NCBI GenBank assembly: GCA_039090855.1
Contig: CM076990.1
Span: forward strand, 200,327,232-200,391,231
Source of the DNA: Macrothele yani
Taxonomy: Eukaryota; Arthropoda; Arachnida; Araneae; Macrothelidae
Length of the DNA stretch: 64,000 nucleotides
Direction: 5' to 3'
Position numbers and translations under genes: made by a program. Under the pieces are notes generated by a model that was given only the letters and a program-made list of their open reading frames with translations, did no database searches and had not been told where the DNA came from. Shown here one piece after another: positions 53,795 to 64,000 of the stretch; position 1 is the stretch's first letter; every line of letters starts with the position of its first letter.

Positions 53795-55337
53795 GGGCTA
53801 CAAGGTAGTTGGTTAGTTAAACGTCCTGCAACATGGTTATTATTAAATTTGTCTGCAATAGGTCATTGTTTGCAAACTTTGTCATCTGTACATCAGTGTT
53901 GGTTAATATTCAGGGCTGATATACTAAATCAATAATAACCAGTTCTCATGAGCTGTGGCATGAATGATGGTGACAGAACATAAGTGTGACAGAACAGGCA
54001 GCATTTATCAACAGAAGTTAATTGCATTTTCTAAAGAATTACACATTGTGTCATAAACTGATTTTTTTTTCTTTGATTAAGTTTAGTTTCAGCTCTAGAC
54101 AAAGCCTGATATATGCATGGGCCCCCATTTTTAGGGAGCTCCAAAATTCCTTCAAAGTGCCAGGGTTCAGGGTTTGCACAGTTGAACAAAAACATACTGT
54201 TTTAAATGATTCTGTAAAATGTAAGGCCCTAATTTGCAGGTAGGCCCAGGTGCTTCTCATGTCTAAGTTGTGCTCTGGCTCTAAATATTAAAGGTACCTA
54301 AGTAAGGTCCATTTGATATAGGATTAGGGCTTATTTTTTATGTACACTTTGTTAGTAACATTCTATATTTCAATATATAAATTTAAGCACATGGGTAATC
54401 TCATAGTGGCTAACAGTGAAAACACACACAAAAAAAAACAATAAATATGCTTTAATCTCTCTGGGGAAAAATTGGATTTAGGAACAAAATGGGGAGCTGA
54501 TCTCATTGATTTCTCTTTACCGCCATGTGTGAATCAGGTAAAACCTGTACAAAACACAAGTTTTCAATGAAACTTTCATCAAGCTCTACAACATAGTTAA
54601 CCCCCATCTTATGGCACTTTAGCTCTAAATTAGTTCATCTCAAGTTTTGAATGCAGATGTCACCACCGGGGCCAGATTAAGGGGGTCTATAGGGTCTATA
54701 GCCTTGGGGCCCACCCTGACCAAGGGCCTAGGAGGCATGCCTGGGTAAATAATAGATAGAGAGAGAGAGAGAGAGGGAGAGAGAGAGAGAGAGATTTATA
54801 AAATAGTTTTACTTTTGTCTCATGATTTCTACTTGGTCAGAATGAAAGGCGGGAAGACGAACAGATTTCAAGGCAGTTGCCAAGGGTGAAGGCTTCATAT
54901 TGCTGTGTACAGCGGGGTCGGCGAGAGAGCTCCAGTTCTTTCACATAATCTGCCCACACCTTCCAATTTACACTTGAGACCGTTAATAGTCAAAGTTCCC
55001 TGTGGCTTCACGTTTTACAAAAAAGATGCACTAAGGAAGTATACAATGCTTAATCATTAAAAAAATCCAAAACAAAATTTAGGAATCTTAAGCTTTTAAC
55101 TGTTGTTCTTATGGGAACAATGGAAACTCGTGCAACTCGGCCACTGGGGCAGCTACTTTCAGTTAAATCCTCATACTTAGGGAGCTGTGCTGATGTCGGT
55201 TCTATTAGTTAGGCTACATTGCCCATGGTTTTCATGCCTTTACTTCCTTTGGGAAATTTGCTAAGACTTGCAGTGTCCACATGGTTTGACAGGGAATTAA
55301 TTTTTGGGTGCTGTACTTCTGAATTTGAATTTTTGTA
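53795..55337. other. Intron 5 stretch with hAT-like ends and (GA)n
   Basis: An orphan copy of the hAT end lies at 54163-54182. A GGGGCCAGATTAAGGGGG / GGGGCCCACC cluster at 54668-54715 resembles hAT termini. (GA)n at 54759-54794. No gene recognised. Confidence 0.4.
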
Positions 55338-56708
55338 CAGGCTGTTTTACTACTAGGTTGACCCTTTAAATTAATTATTATAGAAATGCTATATATTGTG
55401 GGGAGATTAAACTGCAGTACAATGTGCCTGAATTAATAGGAAAGTGAATGTCACTAGGCACCTTGTTGTTGCATTCTCCAGATGGAAGATGTAACATCTG
55501 GCACTGAGCCAACTCCACACGTACATTGGCGCTGGCATTTATCAGTTGAGACAATGCTGACGATAGAGCAGTATGTTTTTCTCTAGCACTCATGCTGGGT
55601 AACGGGATCGTTTAGCTCATGTGAGAAAGGGTTTCAAGAAAACTATGACAAAATTGCACCTTCAAAACAGGCAATCCACAAAATGGTGAAAAAGTTGGAG
55701 AACACCGGTACGTTGGTGCCGATTTGTACAGGAGGTTGACCAAAAATGTCAGTGGATATGGTGAGGGAAGTTCAGTCACTAATTAAATCTCTATGGTGTT
55801 TATCACAGGAGATAGAAATTTCAACATCATCATGCGACCGAGTGGCAAATCAAGCAAAAACGAATCCCTATCACATCACCATGCTGCAGGAATTGCATCT
55901 GCCTGATTTGTAAAACAGGCGCCATTACTGCCAATGGTTTAAAGGCTTCATTGAAGGTAATGGGGCCATTTTAGACTTAACATGGTTTCCTGATGAGGCC
56001 TGGTTTCACCTTTCGGGATATGTAAATTCCCAGAATATGGGCATCTGGGCTGCACAGCATCCCCATGCCATCCTTGAGTAGCCCCTTGACTCACAGAAAA
56101 TTGGAGTGTGGTGCGTGTTGTTTCATACACATATGGTGGGTCCAATTTTCTTCAACAGAAATTTAAACAGGCATGTGTACAGGGAAATTTTGGAGGAGTT
56201 CGTCATCCTGTTGGATGGCTGTGAGCTGTCTCTTGGTTAGTTACAACAAGATGGAGCAACCTGTCACACTTCTAAAAAAATCCATTCAGTTTATTAGCTC
56301 CTTCTTCAAGACGAAAATAATTTCTAAAGGACTCTGGCTGCATCACCTCCCAGATTTGACACCCCTGAACTTATTTCCTTTGGAGAATGCTGAAGGATAG
56401 GGTATACAGAAACAATCCACACACATTGGATGAACTAAAGTGCAACTTACACTACCGAAATTGCCCTCATTACATTAGCTATGTTTGCTTCAACCTTTGC
56501 CAGTATGAAAAGACATATCACCCTGTGTTTGCAGCAGAAAGGTGGCCAATTCCAGCATTTGCTGTAATGACACATAATCAGGTGCAATTTAATCTTCCTG
56601 CAATAAAGATTTGTGTAAAAATTAATTTACCATGTCAACCTAGTTATTCTTCAATACTATTTGTTTAATAATTCATTTACCTGGTCAACCTAGTAGTGAA
56701 ACACCCTG
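55338..56708 (+). mobile_element. IS630/mariner-type transposon, complete ends
   Basis: 1371 bp between TA at 55336-55337 and 56709-56710. Ends CAGGCTGTTTTACTACTAGG and, inverted from the right, CAGGGTGTTTCACTACTAGG; both continue TTGACC. A second partial copy of the right end (CATGTCAACCTAGTTATTC) lies about 52 bp inside it. Confidence 0.82.
55640..56560 (+). pseudogene. IS630-type transposase pseudogene
   Basis: Broken plus-strand frames read QAIHKMVKKLENTGTLV (DNA-binding part), NPYHITMLQELHLPDL, WFPDEAWFHLSGYVNSQN (first Asp with the DEAWF context), IGVWCVLFHTHMVGPIFFN, LQQDGATCHTSKKI (second Asp) and a degraded third motif near PPRFDTPELISFGE, then IHTHWMN. Many stops. The D-E-A-W-F-H-L-S-G-Y-V-N-x-Q-N block distinguishes it from the classical mariners and Tc1 copies elsewhere in the window. 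Confidence 0.7.
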
Positions 56709-57050
56709 TAGTTTGCAAAGCTGAGGCATTTTATTTAAGCCTCTATTTTCTTCCCTTATAGATTTCTTTTCTGGTTTGTGCAATGAAATAAGCATCACAT
56801 TTAAGATATTATTTTTGCTGAAACGTGTTTGGTTGCTCATTGTGCCAAATGCCAGGATTTTCAGGGGTTTTTTTCGTTTTTTTTTTTTAAGATTGCACAT
56901 TTGAATTTTAAATATAACCCTAAATGCTTTTATATGTCAGCAAAAATAAGTATGCACAGAAGAATTATTCATCCACCTGTTATTCTCCATCGAAAAGTAC
57001 ATTGTGTGGGTAACTTTTTTCTTACTTTGTTCTGTTATAATGGGTAAGTA
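56709..57050. other. Intron 5 spacer
   Basis: Poly-T at about 56870-56888; no gene recognised. Confidence 0.4.
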
Positions 57051-58511
57051 CACTGCCTGACAGAGAAAATGCCACACCATGAAGACATGAACGCAACGCC
57101 ATGCGAATTGCAGGGTGGGTGCACACATACAAGTTATGCAAATGATTGCATTTGCTGACCAATCGCACAAACGGCATGTGGGCAACCAGCTCATGAGGCC
57201 ATCAGTCGAGACGTTGTCATGGCCATGAGAAGTGAGTGGTTCTACTGTAACCGTGTCTGGAGAAGAAACAAGGAATGCCAATGCTGTTAAGACACCATCG
57301 TACGCAATTTCATCAAACTGATGAGTTCACGAGAGGTGTCATCGTAGGCCTTCGTACCGCCGAATGGTCCTTGCGTCGTCTTGCGGAAGAAACACAACGT
57401 GATGCCACAACTGTGGGTCATATTTGGAGACAGTATTCCCAGAAAGCATCTGTGCAATGTCATAGGGGGACTGGAGCATGGAGACAGATGTCCGAGCACA
57501 CTGATCGTGGCAACTGACGTCACACCATAGCGGACCCACAGGCCGCAATGGGTGACGTTTTGCAGAGTGCACAGGAAGGCTTCTATGTTCCGATATTGAC
57601 GCAGACAGTGTTGTGCTGATTGGCTGCATCTGGTCTGCTGTCTAGCCATCCGTTGCGAGGGCTACCCTTAACAGCGAGCCATCGTTATCACCGCTTGGCA
57701 TGGTGTCACTCTAGAGCTGCATGGGGTGCTGAATGGAATGGTGTGGTGTGCAGCCGAATCGCGGTTCTGTCTCACCACGGATTAATGCTGTGTAAGAGTC
57801 TGGAGGCGACGTAGCCAACGGGTGGATTCCTCCGCCATTGTGGAGTGCCTCACGGCCCGGCAACATGAAACCATGGTGTGGGGTGCTATCAGCACCAACA
57901 GATGCTCACCAAAGGTACACATTATGGGCACATTAATGGCACACCACTATGTGGACGAGGTGCTGTGGCCTGTGGCACTACCGTATCTTCATGGAATCCC
58001 AAAACGCCATTTTTCAGCAGGATAACCCGTGGCAGCATACCGCTTGGATCAGTCTGAATACTTTACATGGTGTGTGGATGCTTCCATGGCCAGCACGATC
58101 CCCCAAGCTCTCGCCCATCAAGCATCTGGGAAACACAATTGGATGTCAGTTGAGTACCCTCCCACCCCTGCAAAATGAAGATGAACTAGTCTCGGATCAA
58201 TACCAGATGGTCGACGATACCCCAGGACTCTATTCGACGATACCCCAGGACTCATCGATGATACCCAGGACTCATCGAGGCAATGAGGGACTCTACGGTC
58301 TCTCATTGCCTCGATGCCATGTCAGATACAACGCTGTATTGCCCAAAATGGGGGCGACACTCCTTATTGATCATCCTGTATATTCAGCCACTGGAGCCTA
58401 GTCTGTATGTGACAAATGATTTGTTCAGGACCTACTTGGCTGCCTGTGCATGCAGTTTCATCTGTTTTCGAGCATTCCTACATGGTGTGGCATTTTCTCT
58501 GTTAAGCAGTG
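57051..58511 (+). mobile_element. Tc1-like transposon, complete ends
   Basis: 1461 bp between TA at 57049-57050 and 58512-58513. Ends CACTGCCTGACAGAGAAAAT and, inverted from the right, CACTGCTTAACAGAGAAAAT, then GCCACACCATG on both sides. A short tandem repeat (GATACCCCAGGACTC units) lies at about 58213-58275. Confidence 0.85.
57275..58340 (+). pseudogene. Tc1-like transposase pseudogene
   Basis: Pieces in three frames: FTRGVIVGLRTAEWSLRRLA (first helix-turn-helix), LRGLPLTASHRYHRLAWCHS, MVWGAISTNRCSPKVHIMGT, VDEVLWPVALPYLHGI, AIFQQDNPWQHTAWISLNTL (second Asp) and WPARSPKLSPIKHLGNTIGC, where both the Asp of SPDL and the catalytic Glu of PIE have become Lys. The first catalytic Asp block (SDES-type) is also degraded at about 57755. 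Dead copy. Confidence 0.75.
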
Positions 58512-58731
58512 TATTTTGACTGTGTGGAACTTGTGTGTTCTCTCATATATGCTTCATAAACATAAAAAAACACATTAGCTGAAGGTGTGTTTGGTGTACT
58601 TTTTGTATGTTTATTTAAAGTTCCCCAAAATATTTGTTACTTATCATAATTGTTCTAGGCTTTGATCATATATTTATGATCCTTACTGCAATGGTGTATT
58701 CCCTTTAAACCATGTGAATTTCATTTTTCAG

Positions 58732-58807
58732 ATTGCTGTTCATGAAATATTTCATTCACTGGGATTTTCTAAAGATTTGTTTCATAGATTCAGAAATTGT
58801 GATTTTG
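58732..58807 (+). CDS. LMLN: Leishmanolysin-like metalloprotease, coding exon 6 with HExxH zinc site
   Basis: Phase-0 exon entered from TTTTTCAG and left in phase 1 at GTTAGT (25 codons plus one base). It encodes IAVHEIFHSLGFSKDLF, then HRFRNCDF. H243-E244-x-x-H247 is the catalytic zinc motif, with Glu as the general base, followed by the family's S-L-G-F. The third zinc ligand of M8 enzymes lies about 60 residues further on and must be in an exon beyond the window. Catalytic residues seen here are intact, so an active peptidase is expected. The rest of the gene is off the right edge: no further exon was found in 58808-64000. Confidence 0.92.
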
Positions 58808-58924
58808 GTTAGTATAATTTTTTCCCTGTAAAAATTTGATTGGTTGTATGTTTTTGTATGGTGACACATTTTTAGTTAGTGAATAATGACTTTCTCTGAT
58901 TAAACTGTTGTGAACAATAGTATG

Positions 58925-59098
58925 GGACTTCATGGCTTTCTCTGATCAAACAAAACAACTTTTTGCCAGCTTCCTTCGTAACCACGTGTTCCAGGTGCGC
59001 CTGAGTAAGACGCTCTCTTTCTTTTTCCATCAAGAACAAGGTGTCCCTCAAGGCAGCATTCTATCGGTGACTCTGTTCATCCTCCGCATAAACATCCT
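58925..59098 (+). pseudogene. Reverse transcriptase fragment (Jockey-type LINE)
   Basis: One open stretch reads SFLRNHVFQVRLSKTLSFFF, then HQEQGVPQGSILSVTLFILR. The motif G-V-P-Q-G-S-I-L-S-x-T-L-F is reverse transcriptase motif B of Jockey/I-type LINEs. It is a different family from the RTE-type copies here. Only about 58 codons remain, and they end abruptly at a Tc1 fragment. Confidence 0.6.
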
Positions 59099-59104
59099 GC
59101 CATA

Positions 59105-59417
59105 GTGCTCGTATTGTACAGGATTGGTTTCACGAACATGCCGGTGAGTTTACACTTTGCTTAGGTGGCCCCCACAATCTCCAGATCTCAACCCCATTGA
59201 GAATTTGTGGGATGAAGTTGAACGAGCCATCAGACAACTGGATCCACAAACCTGCAATCTCACACTCCTGGAAAGTGCTATTCATCAAGCATATTCCACA
59301 AACCACCTATCAACATCTCGTGGAGTCCATGCCATGAAGAATCAACGCAGTATTAAAGGCAAAAGGTGACCCAACGAAGTACTGAGGGGGTGGATATAAT
59401 AAAGTGGCCACCCAGTG
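59105..59417 (+). pseudogene. Tc1 3' fragment with right terminal repeat
   Basis: Reads RWPPQSPDLNPIENLWDEVE (third catalytic Glu), then RAIRQLDPQTCNLTLLESAI, to the stop, and ends ATAAAGTGGCCACCCAGTG next to TA (59418-59419). The 5' part is absent. Confidence 0.7.
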
Positions 59418-59419
59418 TA

Positions 59420-61091
59420 TTACCTGCTGCAAAAATCATGGTTTCTGCATTGATTAATGAGAAAGCTCTCAAGGACCCTTCCTTAATACCTTTGTCAAAT
59501 GACACAGTTAAGAAGCGAATCGACGGTTTGTCAGCCAATATCAATGAACAATTATTAGAAAAAATTCACATGCCCCTCTATTTTGCTCCACAATTGGACC
59601 AAAGCACAGACATAACAAACAAAGCGACCTTACTGTGCTACGTTAGATATGAGCACAAGAGAAATGTTTTGGAAGACATACTGTTTATCTCCTCTTTGGT
59701 ACAGACTACAGCTGAAAAAGTATTTAACAGCTTAAATGAGTTTATAACATCTCTTGACATGGATTGGTTGAAATGTGTTGGAATTATCACAGACTGGGCA
59801 GGAGCAACATCTACAAAGCTTACTGGACTTGTAGCATGGATTAAGCAAATCATGCTGTCAGTAACTTGGTATCATTGCTGCATACATAGGGTAGCTCTAG
59901 TTGCTAAGAAGCTACCAGAAAAATCAAAACAGACCTTAAAATGAATCAGTCGAAATTGTCATTTTTTTTTTTAAGCGAATCGCTGAATTCAAGACTTTTT
60001 AAACAGTTTTGCCAAGATATGGGCAGTGAACACCAACAACTTTTGCTACACTGTGAAGTTCGTTAGATATCATGAGGTAAAGTGTTGTCTCATTTATGGG
60101 AATTGAGAGACAAGATAAGATTATTCCTCATAGAGAAGAAATTTCACCTCAGTGGTCGTTTGACAGATTTTTCCTGGTTAGTCAAATTAGCATATCTGCC
60201 AGATATCTTCACCCATTTAAATATGCTCAACTTAAATCTTTATGGAGAAAAGGTTACAGTTTTTCAACTTGAAGAAAAGATCGAAGTAATGATAAAAAAT
60301 TGGAATTGTGGCATCATCGCCTGTTGAACCGAAACTATGAAACATTTCCAAACCTCACAAATTTTATTGGTTCACCGACGAAGAGTTGTCTGAGGAGGAC
60401 ACATCACTTATCGCACGACATTTGGAAGATTTGCAGCACATAGTTTCCATGAATATTTTCCTGTTCCTGATGCAAGCAAAAACTGGATTAGAGATCCATT
60501 TACAATAAATGTGTATGAACTAGAGGGGCTCACAGCAGCAGAGGAAGACAAGCCCATAGAATTATCCACGGATGGTGTGCTGAAATTGCAGTTCAAGGAA
60601 CAGTCCCTTCTAAATTTCTGGGCTCACTTTCAAGGAGATTTTCCAAAACTATCGAAGGCCGCCCCGGTGGCGCAGTGGTCTAAGTAATGGCTTCTGATCA
60701 TTTGTCCGAAAGGGGTCTGAGTTCGAATCCCAGTGAAGCATGGATGTTGTGTTTGCCTTTCGGCACTGGCTCTTTTCCTTCCCTGGAGCCAGTGGCCCTA
60801 ACTTAGGGAGGAGCAACTGCTTATATATAGCCCATTGAGTTGCTCACGGTGGTCGTTAAACCTTCAATCAAAAAGAAAAAAAAACTATTGAAGAAGGCTA
60901 TGAATGTTTTGATGCCTTTCGTAACGACATACTTGTGTGAAAAATCATTCTCTTATCTTGTTTATCTTAAAAATAAATACAGAAACCATTTGAAAAATGT
61001 AGAGTCCAAACTCAGAATACAAGTTTCAGCAATTAAGCCTGATATAATAACAAGGCTTGTAAGTGAAATGCAGCACCAGCCTTCTTATTAA
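59420..61091 (+). pseudogene. hAT transposase (ZBED/FAM200-like) pseudogene, split by a SINE
   Basis: 59433-59944 is open: SLIPLSNDTVKKRIDGLSAN, YFAPQLDQSTDITNKATLLC, YVRYEHKRNVLEDILFISSL, WLKCVGIITDWAGATSTKLT and WYHCCIHRVALVAKKLPEKS. The D in LDQSTD and in TDWAGA match hAT catalytic positions. After stops it continues (SHLWELRDKIRLFLIEKKFH; LTDFSWLVKLAYLPDIFTHL) to LQFKEQSLLNFWAHFQGDFP. Beyond the SINE, the C-terminal dimerisation part reads LMPFVTTYLCEKSFSYLVYL, KNKYRNHLKNVESKLRIQVS and ends PDIITRL. About 1.4 kb of coding relic, the most complete hAT in the window. No terminal repeats were found. Confidence 0.75.
60659..60880 (+). mobile_element. tRNA-derived SINE inside the hAT pseudogene
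   Basis: Same family: GCCGCCCCGGTGGCGCAGTG, box B AGTTCGAATCC, body and A-rich tail. Target duplication AAAACTATCGAAG (60646-60658) / AAAACTATTGAAG (60881-60893), one mismatch. Confidence 0.9.
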
Positions 61092-61504
61092 TTATGTGAA
61101 TATAATATGTTCCATTTTTTCACGCCCAACTTGTGGTTAATGAAGCATGGTACTATTTTGTACAAATTATGTTCGTGTCATTTTCTAGTTTTCAATTTCA
61201 TGCAACGTTTTGTATAGGTGTGCCATATTAATGATGTTATATGCTTGTAATTTCAGCTTATCCAGAAAGAATTAAAGACAATTATTATTATTATTTTAAA
61301 TTTGTAAGGAATCATTCCAATAAAAATATAATAGGAGTGTGTGAGTGTTTCTCACTTCTCTCCAAATTTGAAGACCCTTCATGATAAACTAAATAAATAT
61401 TCAATGCACTTTAGGGTTTTAAATTTTAAGTTAAGTCTTAGAGGTCCACAACAACAAAAGATATTTAAAGGAGGTCCACAGTAAAGAAAAGGTTACAAAC
61501 AGCT
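61092..61504. other. Intron 6 spacer with (ATT)n
   Basis: Short ATT microsatellite at about 61279-61296; no gene. Confidence 0.4.
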
Positions 61505-62060
61505 GCTGTAGACTAATGGAAAATTGTGGACTAATGAGTCATGATACGCAGTCTACCAGTCTGGTGGTCTTTTGTAGGTGTTGCAGATGCTGTGAGAAAG
61601 GTATCGTCTAGGTTGTGTAATCCCAACAGTGAAGTTTGTTAGAAGCAGTATGATAGTGTGGAGCTATTTTTCATAGTTTGGTGTGGACACATTAGTCGTT
61701 TTGGACAAAACCATGAGCTGTACTTAGATGTCCTGGACAATTACACACTACCAGCATTGTGGCAGTACTTTGGGGAAGACCCATATCTCAGTCAGCAAGA
61801 CAGTGCACCATATCATAATGCTCACATTGTTACAGATTGGTTTGACGATATGGGCATTGAAAAGTTAGACCAGCCAACCCAGAGTCCTGACCTAAATCCG
61901 ATAGAGAATCTCTGGAATGAACTGGATTGTCGGGTGCACTGAAGAAATCGCCCAATAAACAAAGGTGAACTGCTCACTGCTTTGGAGACTGCATGGCGGA
62001 ACATATCGACAGACATTTATTAAAAAAAAAAAAGAAACTGGTGGAAAGCAGTCTATGAAG
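61505..62060 (+). pseudogene. Tc1-like transposase C-terminal relic
   Basis: Starts near the first catalytic block (KLWTNES-like at about 61518). 61658-61942 encodes FFIVWCGHISRFGQNHELYL, LSQQDSAPYHNAHIVTDWFD (second Asp) and QPTQSPDLNPIENLWNELDC (third residue Glu), then a stop and a short tail (INKGELLTALETAWRNI). Terminal repeats were not identified. Confidence 0.7.
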
Positions 62061-63049
62061 ACTAGAGGCCATCATAAGTGTTAAAGGTTTCAGCATACAA
62101 TATTAAATTTTATGTAAATAAAGATTATTTGTAGACATGTAGGTGTGTCCAGATATCAGTGGTAGCAAGTGTACATGGAGAGTTATTTATCTGTGTTCAG
62201 CTTTTTACAATGGAAAGCTCTTTCCCACCTGTAATATTGATTTAAAATAAGTGTAGTAATTTTTATTTAAATTTTGAAATGCTTCTGTTAGTTCTTGATA
62301 TTGATTACTGATAGACATTTCAGAGGTTAGCAGTTTTGGTAGCACAATGTCATAAAATGTAAAAGTAAAAAGTATTGAATAAGCAAAATAGAGAAAGTCT
62401 TATCAGCTCCATGATAAATACTTTTATTAAGAAAGGTGATTCACAGAATTGAATGGCCATCTGCAGTGCAATATTTCGACTTTCCACTTTTGCGGCAATG
62501 TAAGTTGGGTATGAAGGAAAGGGTACTTTAGAGGTTAGAAGCTGATAATGCTTTAATAGGAAGAGAATATGTAGGCAAAATTGATAGTTGTAGTGGCAAA
62601 ACAGATTTAGTAATGTAGACATTACAACTGATCTATGTACTTCTGCAGAAGAATAAGTTAGTGAGAGAATATGTTTGAGTTAGTTTGAACATATTGGACA
62701 TGAAAGATTTCCTAACAGTTGTAGCATCTTGTAGTACTAGGCTATAGACCAACGCACAGTGATATACAGCAAAATGAACTAAAGGCATAAAATTATCCTT
62801 TGATGACCATGAAAGCACATATTAAGGAGTCAAGAAAGCATGCAATTGATCAATAGAGAGGATGGTAGTTTGTTGCAAACCAAGGAAAACTTTTTTCTTC
62901 TTCTTACTGGCATTTGTGTACACTGCTTGGTGTTTAAATTTACCCCACCCAGAAAGGGCTAGCCAAATGAACCGAAAATCTCCAGAGACATAGAATATGA
63001 AGTGGGTAATACATGATTTAATTTCCTAGACAGTATATCAGTTTGACAG
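62061..63049. other. Intron 6 stretch, no gene seen
   Basis: AT-rich unassigned sequence. No further protease exon was recognised. Confidence 0.35.
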
Positions 63050-64000
63050 GCCACAAGACAGAGTCATTTGGCATCAATTGATACCTTGTGTGACCATGTT
63101 GTGCAGTGTGATCAAGACAATGCACAGCATGGAGTGATACAGTCCTTAAGTACCTGGAACCACACAAACATTTACCTGGCCCCTTAATTCAGCAGCATTT
63201 CTGAGCAGCCAATGAGATGTTTGCAAGCATTGTATACATACTGCTGAGCTATCACTGTGCCCATGATGCACATTAGAGGTGACCAGCTATCATAACTAAT
63301 GGCACCCCATATGAGTATGCCTGGTTGTTGAGCAGTGTGCTGCTTGCAGACAACAGATGGACCCTCCTGTAGCCATGTCATCACCAGATATGAACTAGAT
63401 AATTGTCAGTACTGATGCAGAATTGGAACTCATCACACTGAACACGACATGGTACCATTCCTGTTACCATGTAGCTTTATTACAATTCCACTGCAGCCAA
63501 GTTCAACTATGCCCTACAGTCAATGTCAGTTAATGCAATGACTGCCAGGAATGCACACCTGCATCTGACAATCTTCAATTCACCATCTGAGTCATAATAG
63601 GGATGTCTATAGCTGTCACTACAGCCTGTCAAATGCTTTCTGCCATAGCTTGTAGCTCCACATTCCCTAGAAATGAATGTGCTGATCAATGCATGATGAT
63701 TCCTGCTTGACTGCACCAGTTTTGCTACAGTGACTGGTGGTACCTTTTGCAACCACTATTGCCAGCAAAGTCCAGCTGTTTTGGCATCCTAATGCACATG
63801 GGCCATAATTCAGTGAGTCAACCATTCAGCTTTACTCAAGCCTACGGTCCTTCCTCTCTCAAGTGCATCTAACTGGTGATTGTGTTGGCAACAAGGGCTG
63901 CAAATCACCTTTGGTCTTTGTATATGTATGCCGTCAACAGTCCATTGCTTTGCTCAACATGGACTGGTGCATGGGACATGACATAACATTAGCAGCTCAC
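63050..64000 (-). pseudogene. Decayed Tc1 element running off the window
   Basis: Same family as 34160-35250: 63184-63384 reads QQPGILIWGAISYDSWSPLM with CIMGTVIAQQYV, after which the second catalytic region is deleted. 63490-64000 aligns with 34750-35240 of the other copy (for example GGACATGACATA near the end of both). The right terminal repeat would lie just past the edge. Confidence 0.6.

Larger units (their letters stand above)
2025..58807 (+). other. LMLN: Visible span of the leishmanolysin-like gene (5' coding part)
   Basis: The six exons total 793 bp (264 codons plus one base) spread over 56.8 kb, so coding sequence is about 1.4% of the span. Intron lengths are 5289, 14492, 14068, 15120 and 7021 bp. 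All introns are GT-AG. Mobile elements occur in all five introns and in the unfinished sixth, and none interrupts an exon. The promoter and 5' untranslated exons were not identified: 1-2024 contains a hAT relic and a MITE but no convincing core promoter. Confidence 0.8.

Noticed and set aside
1..64000. CRISPR arrays, operons or bacterial features
   Set aside because: The window is intron-rich animal DNA; no regularly spaced short repeats with unique spacers were seen.

Overview
This is a eukaryotic, AT-rich nuclear window with long spliceosomal introns. A dense load of Tc1/mariner, hAT-like, pogo/Tigger, RTE-like, Penelope-like and tRNA-derived SINE sequences points to an arthropod, perhaps a chelicerate. 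The species cannot be read from the sequence. There are no bacterial operons, rRNA genes, stand-alone tRNA genes or CRISPR arrays.

One host gene organises the window: a plus-strand leishmanolysin-like (M8/gp63-family, invadolysin/LMLN) zinc metalloprotease. Six coding exons (2025-2325, 7615-7693, 22186-22249, 36318-36467, 51588-51710, 58732-58807) have consensus splice sites and matching phases. Together they give 264 codons and run from a signal sequence to the HExxH zinc motif. The gene continues beyond the right edge. Its introns are 5.3, 14.5, 14.1, 15.1 and 7.0 kb, and nearly everything else listed lies inside them.

Before exon 1 there is a hAT C-terminal relic and a small hAT-type MITE with an 8-bp target duplication. 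Intron 1 has a mariner carrying a nested palindrome, and a complete Tc1. Intron 2 has a pogo/Tigger relic, a 59-bp-arm hairpin, Tc1 and mariner copies, a 2.05-kb foldback with arms over 800 bp, a 2.4-kb RTE-type LINE and a hairpin whose arms each encode the same short protein. Intron 3 has a SINE, a second coding foldback, a 1-kb palindromic MITE, a nearly intact Tc1, a Tc1 interrupted by a hAT-like element, and LINE fragments. Intron 4 has a LINE copy with an inverted 5' part, a tandem array, a 3.4-kb unclassified terminal-inverted-repeat element with a decayed protein, a Penelope-like relic and a mariner. Introns 5 and 6 have hAT relics split by SINEs, an IS630-type element and several Tc1 copies.

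The proteins do not form a common pathway: there is one host protease, and the rest is mobile DNA in various stages of decay. The best candidates for something undescribed are the 40.8-44.2 kb element, with an orphan end of the same family near 11.1 kb, and the three long inverted-repeat elements at 13.3, 19.7 and 24.0 kb, which could yield long double-stranded RNA if transcribed with the host introns.
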